Position numbers and translations under genes: made by a program. Source: Candidatus Muproteobacteria bacterium RBG_16_65_34 (GTDB lineage: Bacteria; Pseudomonadota; Gammaproteobacteria; Acidiferrobacterales; Sulfurifustaceae). Taken from it: a stretch of DNA of 52,225 nt. Within the stretch, counting starts at the first letter, position 1. Every line of letters starts with the position of its first letter. The stretch lies in the NCBI GenBank assembly GCA_001785115.1, contig MFSU01000024.1:1-52225 (forward strand), in the 5' to 3' direction. Shown piece after piece: positions 46,615 to 52,225 of this stretch. The notes beneath the pieces are model-generated. The model saw nothing but the letters and a program-made list of their open reading frames with translations. It did not search any database and had not been told where the DNA came from.

Positions 46615-49220
46615 ATGCGGATGGACAAACTGACGAGCAAGTTCCAGTTGGCGCTCGCCGAGGCGCAGAGCCTCGCGCTCGGGCGCGACCACCAGTTCAT
46701 CGAGCCGGTCCACGCGCTGACCGCGCTCCTCGATCAGGAGGGCGGCGCCACCCGCAGCCTCCTCGCCAAGAGCGACGTGAACATCAACAAGCTGCGCTCG
46801 CGCCTGAACCAGGCGCTCGACGGTCTGCCCGCGGTCGAAGGCGCGGGCGGCGAGGTGCATATCTCGAACGATCTCGCGAAGCTGCTGAATCTCACCGACA
46901 AGTACGCGCAGAAGCGCGGCGATCAATATATTTCCAGCGAGCTGTTCATCCTGGCCGCGCTCGAGGATCAGGGCGAGCTCGGGCGCATCCTCAAGGAAGC
47001 CGGCGCCTCGAAGAACGGCCTGGAGCAGGCGATCGAGGCGCTGCGCGGCGGCCAGAAGGTGGACGACCCCAACGCCGAGGAGGGTCGTCAGGCCCTGTCC
47101 AGATTCACCATCGACCTCACCGAGCGTGCCGAGCAGGGCAAGCTCGACCCCGTGATCGGGCGCGACGAGGAGATCCGGCGCGTCATCCAGATCCTGCAAC
47201 GGCGCACCAAGAATAACCCCGTGTTGATCGGCGAGCCCGGCGTCGGCAAGACCGCGATCGCCGAGGGGCTCGCGAGCCGCATCGTGAACGGCGAGGTGCC
47301 GGAGGGCCTGAAGGACCGGCGGCTGCTCGCGCTCGATATGGGCACGCTCATCGCCGGCACCAAATACCGCGGCGAGTTCGAGGAGCGCGTCAAAGCCGTG
47401 CTCAAGGACATCGGCCGGCAGGAAGGGCGCGTCATTCTCTTCATCGACGAGCTGCACACGATGGTCGGCGCGGGCAAGGCCGAGGGCGCGATGGACGCGG
47501 GCAACATGTTGAAGCCGGCGCTCGCGCGCGGCGAGCTGCACTGCATCGGCGCGACCACGCTCGATGAATACCGCAAGTACGTCGAAAAGGACGCCGCGCT
47601 CGAGCGGCGCTTTCAGAAGGTGCTGGTGGGCGAGCCCACAGTCGAGGACACCATCGCCATCCTGCGCGGCCTCAAGGAGAAATACGAAGTGCATCACGGC
47701 GTGGATATCGGCGACCCGGCGATCGTCGCCGCCGCGACGCTCTCGCACCGCTACATCACCGACCGCCAACTGCCCGACAAGGCCATCGACCTCGTGGACG
47801 AGGCGGCCTCGCGCATCCGCATGGAGATCGACTCGAAGCCCGAGAGCATGGACCGGCTCGACCGCAAGCTCATCCAGCTCAAGATCGAGCGCGAGGCCCT
47901 GAAGAAAGAAACCGACGAGGCCTCGCGCAAGCGCCTGGCCGTGCTCGAAGACGAGATCAGAAAACTCGGAAAGGAATACGCCGATCTCAATGAGGTCTGG
48001 AAGGCGGAGAAGGCGCAGGTGAGCGGCGCGCAGCGCGTCAAGGAGGAACTCGACCGCGCGCGCCAGGAGTTCGAGACCGCGCGGCGCGCGGGCGACCTCG
48101 GGCGCATGTCGGAGCTTCAGTACGGGCGTATCCCCGAGCTCGAGAAGCAGTTGGTCGCGGCGACCGCGGTCGAGGGTGGCGAGAAGAAGCTGCTGCGTTC
48201 GGCCGTCACCGAGAACGAGATCGCCGAAGTCGTGTCGCGCTGGACCGGCATTCCGGTGTCCAAGATGATGGAGGGCGAGCGCGAGAAGCTGTTGCGGATG
48301 GAGCAAGAGCTGCACCAGCGCGTGGTCGGCCAGGACGAGGCGATCGCGGTGGTCTCGAACGCCATCCGCCGCTCGCGCGCCGGGCTCTCCGATCCGCGCC
48401 GCCCCTACGGCTCGTTCCTGTTCCTGGGTCCCACGGGTGTCGGCAAGACCGAGCTGACCAAGGCGCTCGCGGCGTTCCTGTTCGACACCGACGAGGCCAT
48501 GGTGCGCCTCGACATGTCGGAGTACATGGAGAAGCATTCGGTGGCGCGGTTGATCGGCGCGCCGCCGGGCTATGTCGGCTACGAGGAGGCGGCCAGCTCA
48601 CCGAGGCCGTGCGCCGCAAGCCCTACTCCGTGATCCTGCTCGATGAGATCGAGAAGGCGCACCCGGATGTGTTCAACGTGCTGCTGCAGGTGCTCGACGA
48701 CGGGCGACTCACCGACGGCCAGGGCCGCACCGTGGACTTCCGCAACACCGTCGTCATCATGACCTCGAACCTGGGCTCCATGGTGATCCAGGAGCTCGCG
48801 ACGGAAGAAAACTACGACAAGATGAAGCAGGCGGTGATGCAGATCGTGGGCAGTCATTTCCGCCCCGAGTTCATCAATCGAATCGACGACATCGTCGTGT
48901 TCCATCCGCTCGCGCGCGGCGAGCTGCACCGCATCGCCGAGATCCAGGTGCAGTACCTGCGCGAGCGCCTCAAGGCGCGCGAGATGGACCTGGAGCTCAC
49001 GCCCAAGGCCCTCGACCGCCTGGCCGAGGCCGGTTTCGATCCGGTCTACGGCGCGCGGCCCCTGAAGCGCGCGATCCAGCAGAGCATCGAAAACCCCCTG
49101 GCGCAGGAGATTCTCGCCGGGCGCTTCGCACCGAAGGACACGATCGTCACCGACGTCGTGGGCAACGAGCTGGTATTCCGCAAAAAGACCGGGGAAAAGC
49201 AGAAGGCGGGCGCGGCGTGA
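46615..49220 (+). pseudogene. clpB: Disaggregase ClpB, split by a one-base deletion
   Basis: Read across the break the product is about 868 residues, normal for ClpB, which rescues aggregated proteins with DnaK. Clp N-domain at 1-150, D1 Walker [10 protein letters not shown] near 205, the coiled-coil middle domain at about 405-525, and D2 Walker [10 protein letters not shown] near 605. After PPGYVGYEE the frame shifts: GAGGAGGCGGCC is read where the family has GAGGAGGGCGGC, so one G is missing near 48588. Frame 1 stops at 48633. The rest ([20 protein letters not shown] onward, to 49220) is intact in another frame. No slippery heptamer is present. A sequencing or assembly error is a real alternative. 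Confidence 0.9.
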
Positions 49221-49303
49221 CCGCCCGCCGGCTGAACTTTTTCCCGTTTTCCCCCTCCATGCGTGATGTGTATCATTAACGTTTTCCCTGCGGGAGGCTT
49301 TGC

Positions 49304-50800
49304 ATGTCTTTAGATCGGCGTTCGTTCCGGGTCGGCGTTGTGGCCGGCGTGTTTCTTCTGGCCGGCGTGATTTTGGGGGCTGTGCTCAGCGCCCGGATGG
49401 ACTGGCTGCCGGCCGCCCACAGCGAGCCGCAGGAGGCGAAGCTCCCGTTTAACGGCGCCACGCCCCCCAATTTCACCACCGTGGTCAAGGCCGCGACCCC
49501 CGCGGTCGTCAACATCTCCACCACGCGCGTGGTGCGCGCCCCGCAGGGCGGCGGGGACATGGCCCCGTTCATGGAAGACCCTTTCTTCCGCCAGTTCTTC
49601 GGCGACGAATTTTTCCGCCGCTTCCAGATGCCGCGCGAGCGGCGCGAGGCAAGCCTCGGCTCCGGCGTGATCGTCTCGTCCGACGGGTACATCGTCACCA
49701 ACAACCACGTGATCGCCAAGGCCGACGAGATCAAGGTGCTGTTGAACGACAAGCGCGAGTTCACCGGCAAGGTCGTGGGTACCGACCCCAAGTCCGATGT
49801 TGCGGTCATCAAGATCAACGCCAAGGACCTGCCCAGCATTCCCTGGGGCGACTCTGATAAGCTCGAGGTCGGCGAGTACGTGCTCGCCATCGGCAATCCC
49901 TTCGGTCTCAACCAGACCGTGACGGCGGGCATCGTCAGCGCCGTGGGGCGCGCCAACGTCGGCATCGCCGACTACGAAGACTTCATCCAGACCGACGCCG
50001 CGATCAACCCGGGCAATTCGGGCGGGGCGCTCATCAACGTCCACGGCGAGCTGATCGGCGTCAACACCGCGATCTTCTCCCGCAGCGGCGGCTACATGGG
50101 TATCGGTTTCGCCGTGCCCGCGAACATGGCGCGTACGGTGATGCAAAGCCTCATCAAGGGCGGCAAGGTGATCCGCGGCTGGCTCGGCGTGTCCATCCAG
50201 CAGGTGACGCCGGAGCTCGCCAAACAGTTCGGCCTGAAGGAGGCCAGGGGTGCGCTTGTGAGCGAGGTGATCGCCGAGAGCCCCGCGGTCGCCGCCGGCC
50301 TCAAGGACGGCGATGTCATCACCGCCTTCGACGGCAAGCCCGTGGAGAGCCCGAGCGCGCTGCGTAACACGGTGGCGCAGACGGCGGTCGGCAAGACCGT
50401 GAAGGTCGAGCTGATCCGCGACAAGAAAACGATGACGGTCGACGCCAAAATCACCGAGCAGCCGAAGGAGGTCGCGCAGGCGGGCGAGGAAAGTGCGCAG
50501 GACGAAGGCAAGAGCGCGGCGCTCGCGGGCCTTGAGGTGCGCGACCTCAATGCCGACATCGCGCGCCAGCTTGGTCTGCCGCCGAACGCCGCCGGTGTGG
50601 TCGTCAGCGGCATAGCGCCCGACAGCGCCGCCGCGCAGGCGGGCAGCATGGAGGGCGACGTGATCACCGAGATCAACCGCCAGGCGGTGAAGAACATCGC
50701 GGATTTCAAACGCATCGCCGGCAAGCTCGGCAAGAAGGACGAAGTGCTGCTGCGCATCATCCGCCGCGGCGGCCGGCTGTTTGTGCTGATAAAGCCGTGA
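49304..50800 (+). CDS. DegP/HtrA-family periplasmic serine protease
   Basis: A 498-residue Do-type protease and chaperone. An N-terminal signal anchor (VGVVAGVFLLAGVILGAVL) leads to the trypsin-like domain: His in VTNNHVI, Asp in PKSDVAVIKI, Ser in NPGNSGGALINV. Two PDZ domains follow (about 280-370 with GWLGVSIQQVTPE, and about 405-495 with GLEVRDLNADIARQLGLPP). Cleaves misfolded envelope proteins. GGGAGG lies 8 nt before the ATG. It follows clpB, making a local protein-quality cluster. DegP, DegQ and MucD cannot be told apart. Confidence 0.95.
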   Translation: MSLDRRSFRVGVVAGVFLLAGVILGAVLSARMDWLPAAHSEPQEAKLPFNGATPPNFTTVVKAATPAVVNISTTRVVRAPQGGGDMAPFMEDPFFRQFFGDEFFRRFQMPRERREASLGSGVIVSSDGYIVTNNHVIAKADEIKVLLNDKREFTGKVVGTDPKSDVAVIKINAKDLPSIPWGDSDKLEVGEYVLAIGNPFGLNQTVTAGIVSAVGRANVGIADYEDFIQTDAAINPGNSGGALINVHGELIGVNTAIFSRSGGYMGIGFAVPANMARTVMQSLIKGGKVIRGWLGVSIQQVTPELAKQFGLKEARGALVSEVIAESPAVAAGLKDGDVITAFDGKPVESPSALRNTVAQTAVGKTVKVELIRDKKTMTVDAKITEQPKEVAQAGEESAQDEGKSAALAGLEVRDLNADIARQLGLPPNAAGVVVSGIAPDSAAAQAGSMEGDVITEINRQAVKNIADFKRIAGKLGKKDEVLLRIIRRGGRLFVLIKP

Positions 50801-50803
50801 CGC

Positions 50804-50918
50804 GTGAATCGTGACTCGTGACTCGCGGACCGTGTTCGGAACGAGCACGGTCCGCGATGTCGACCCGGGGCCGATTCGCGAATCACGAATCACGAATCAC
50901 GAGTTACGAATCACGGAT
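50804..50918. repeat. Family H inverted heptad array around a strong GC hairpin
   Basis: Left arm 50804-50828 (GTGACTC words) and right arm 50876-50918 (five to six CACGAAT words) are complementary with a 7-nt period. Between them 50824-50838 pairs with 50842-50856 (CGCGGACCGTGTTCG against CGAGCACGGTCCGCG, one G-U) over a GAA loop. The array ends 1 nt before the next ATG. Confidence 0.85.
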
Positions 50919-50919
50919 C

Positions 50920-51588
50920 ATGCGTTTCCCCTACGCCCCGCTGCCGTTTCTCGTTTTTATTTTTATCCTCGGCCTGCTGCTGGGGGTGGTGCAGCTCGGG
51001 GCGCTCACGGTCGCGTTCGACAAGCTCGGGCTCTCGCCCGGCTCCGCGTTTCTGCTGCTCTTCGCCTCGCTCCTGGGGAGTGCGGTGAACCTGCCGCTCT
51101 TCACCATGCGCGCGGAGCGCCCGCCCGAGGCGCCCGTCCCGCGGCCGTTTCCCGGGCTGTTGCGTTTTCCCGCGCGCGCGTTCACCGGGCGGACAAATGT
51201 AGCCGTCAACGTCGGCGGCTGCCTGATGCCGCTTTTGTTTTCTCTGTATCTTCTGGGTCATGCGGCGCTTCCCGGTTGGCAAGTCATCGCGGCGATCGCC
51301 GCCGTGACCGCGATCAGCCGCCTCATCAGCCGCCCGATCCCGGGCCTCGGGATCGGCATGCCGATATTTGTCGCGCCGTTCAGTGCGGCGGCGATCGCGA
51401 TGCTGCTCAACGCCGAGGCGAGCGCGCCGCTCGCCTACATCGGCGGCACGCTGGGCGTGCTCATCGGCGCGGACCTGCTGCGGCTCGACGACATCCGCCG
51501 CCTCGGCGCGCCGTTCGCCTCGATCGGCGGGGCGGGCACCTTCGACGGGATTTTCATCACCGGAATCGTTGCTGTATTGTTGGCGTAA
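50920..51588 (+). CDS. DUF1614 membrane protein
   Basis: A 222-residue protein with about seven membrane helices: LPFLVFIFILGLLLGVVQLG, GSAFLLLFASLLGSAVNLPL, NVGGCLMPLLFSLYLLGHAA, VIAAIAAVTAISRLI, MPIFVAPFSAAAIAMLL, LAYIGGTLGVLIGADLL and GIFITGIVAVLL. NVGGC and the GADLLRLDD / GGAGTFDGIF loops are the conserved parts of DUF1614. The ATG at 50920 starts directly after the family H array with no Shine-Dalgarno sequence. Function unknown; the helix pattern suggests a carrier or membrane protease-like fold, not proven. Confidence 0.85.
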   Translation: MRFPYAPLPFLVFIFILGLLLGVVQLGALTVAFDKLGLSPGSAFLLLFASLLGSAVNLPLFTMRAERPPEAPVPRPFPGLLRFPARAFTGRTNVAVNVGGCLMPLLFSLYLLGHAALPGWQVIAAIAAVTAISRLISRPIPGLGIGMPIFVAPFSAAAIAMLLNAEASAPLAYIGGTLGVLIGADLLRLDDIRRLGAPFASIGGAGTFDGIFITGIVAVLLA

Positions 51589-51593
51589 AACAT

Positions 51594-51694
51594 AGTTCAA
51601 AGTTGCAAGTTCAAAGTTCAAGGTTCGAAGGCAAAATCTGACGCCGAACAACAGGCTCGCTGTTTTCAACTTTGAACTTGGAACTTTGAACTTT
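51594..51694. repeat. Family I inverted heptad array
   Basis: Forward arm 51594-51627 (GTTCAAA words) and reverse arm 51665-51694 (AACTTTG words) with period 7 and a 37-nt loop. It starts 6 nt after the DUF1614 stop and ends before the next gene's ribosome binding site. Same word as at 15450-15481. Confidence 0.85.
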
Positions 51695-51712
51695 TCACGA
51701 ACGGAGGTGATT

Positions 51713-52048
51713 ATGCGGAATCAATACAGGCTCGTTCCCATCTTGTTTGCCGCCATGCTGGCCGGTTGTGCCTCGGTCACCATCGGTCGCGACTTCGACC
51801 TGCGCGCGGTCCAGTCCAAGGTCGAGCGCGGCGTCACCACGCAGGCGCAAGTGCGCGGCTGGCTCGGCGCGCCCGCCGGCCAGGGCATGCACGTGGACGC
51901 CAGCGGCGATCGTTTCGAGGAATGGACGTACTACTACGGCGAAGGCCGGTTGCCGGACATGTCGGACGCCAAGCTCAAGATCCTGCAACTACGCTTCGAC
52001 CTGGCAGGCGTGCTGCGCAGCTACAACTGGTCGGGGGAGGGCAAATAG
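51713..52048 (+). CDS. Small envelope lipoprotein (SmpA/BamE-like fold suspected)
   Basis: A 111-residue lipoprotein with lipobox MLAGC (Cys19). After the anchor, FDLRAVQSKVERGVTTQAQV followed by RGWLGAPAGQ resembles the helix pair of SmpA/OmlA/BamE-type domains, where a GxTxxxVxxxLGxP pattern is usual. WTYYYGEGR and LQLRFDLAGVLRSY supply the strands. A very strong GGAGGTGAT precedes the ATG at 51713. BamE itself is unlikely since the match is weak. Likely an outer-membrane-anchored protein of unknown role. Confidence 0.8.
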   Translation: MRNQYRLVPILFAAMLAGCASVTIGRDFDLRAVQSKVERGVTTQAQVRGWLGAPAGQGMHVDASGDRFEEWTYYYGEGRLPDMSDAKLKILQLRFDLAGVLRSYNWSGEGK

Positions 52049-52127
52049 AAAAGGTCTGGTCATATCGCAATAACGGCGTAACATACATGCACGTTTGCTG
52101 TGCATCGGTGGGATGACGGCGTAAAGT

Positions 52128-52225
52128 ATGGCGATGATAGATCTGGCGGTAAATCCAGCAAAAAACCCACGCAGGAAAATCTTTCTGAATGGGTTCACCA
52201 TAGCGGGCTTGGTGGTGCTCGCCCT
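52128..52225 (+). CDS. Start of a membrane-anchored protein (cut by window end)
   Basis: An open frame from ATG 52128 (or 52134) reads MIDLAVNPAKNPRRKIFLNG and continues into a hydrophobic helix FTIAGLVVLA at the window edge. Basic residues just before the helix suit a type II membrane anchor. There is no strong ribosome binding site, so it may start elsewhere or be spurious. Confidence 0.4.
   Translation, partial: MAMIDLAVNPAKNPRRKIFLNGFTIAGLVVLA

Noticed and set aside
46573-48537. Leftward open frame of about 654 codons opposite clpB
   Set aside because: It is a shadow of clpB from codon bias; no family resemblance.
48580-48633. Programmed frameshifting in clpB
   Set aside because: No slippery heptamer, no Shine-Dalgarno-like stimulator and no known case in clpB. 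A deletion or sequence error fits better.
50804-50918. Direct CACGAAT repeats as a CRISPR array
   Set aside because: Words are 7 nt with no spacers of constant length and no cas genes; the run is one arm of an inverted array.

Overview
The window is 52 kb of GC-rich DNA from a proteobacterium, most likely an uncultured gammaproteobacterium. The clearest support is gene order: purB-mnmA-nudJ-rluE-icd is the E. coli block with hflD missing, clpS-clpA-infA-aat follows the E. coli order, and bamD sits divergent to rluD-pgeF as in E. coli. A genus cannot be named from the sequence alone.

Layout. 0-2 kb is a decayed accessory patch: a beheaded HigB-like toxin with its intact HigA-type antitoxin, a stub of a type I methylase (hsdM), and a PIN toxin with an in-frame stop beside its intact antitoxin. 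2.2-4.1 kb holds a small minus-strand operon (conserved protein, NlpC/P60 lipoprotein, mini-secretin). 4.3-15.4 kb is housekeeping: purB, mnmA, nudJ, rluE, a cupin, icd, a cold-shock gene, then a complete N-degron module (clpS, clpA, bpt, aat) with infA. 15.5-25.8 kb carries two efflux systems back to back, tetR-adaptor-RND-tolC leftward and tolC-macA-macB rightward, with a palindromic operator between them. 26.7-36.3 kb holds sucCD, nadE, glnB, bamD, rluD, pgeF, a ZIP metal transporter, an ACT-domain regulator and def. 36.4-52 kb holds a DUF3015/DUF4105 pair, a lipoprotein hydrolase, nadC, a Kef-type antiporter, an ArsR regulator, an MFS transporter, a PlsC-like acyltransferase, a glutamate-synthase-like flavoprotein, clpB (broken by a one-base deletion), htrA, a DUF1614 membrane protein and a small lipoprotein.

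The outstanding feature is the intergenic DNA. About 22 spacers hold inverted repeats whose arms are themselves runs of a 7-10 nt word copied imperfectly in tandem. I separate these word families: A (ACAGGATT, period 9), B (ACGCAGATGA, period 10), C (CGCAGAGAA, period 9), D (GCGCAAAG, period 8-9), E (CACGGAGG-type, single arm), G (ACGAGGT, 7), H (CACGAAT, 7), I (AACTTTG, 7), J (GGGGTCA, 7), K (CTGAGGA, 7), L (ACTCAAG, 7), plus other dispersed repeats (F, M, a 160-bp element with terminal inverted repeats, a 567-bp palindromic element, and a hairpin array that cuts a toxin gene). The arrays sit tight against genes. In bamD and rluE the repeat arm encodes the last residues and the stop codon, and a further repeat lies in frame inside the ZIP transporter. 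No transposase or other mobilising enzyme is encoded in the window, so how these arrays arise and spread is open.
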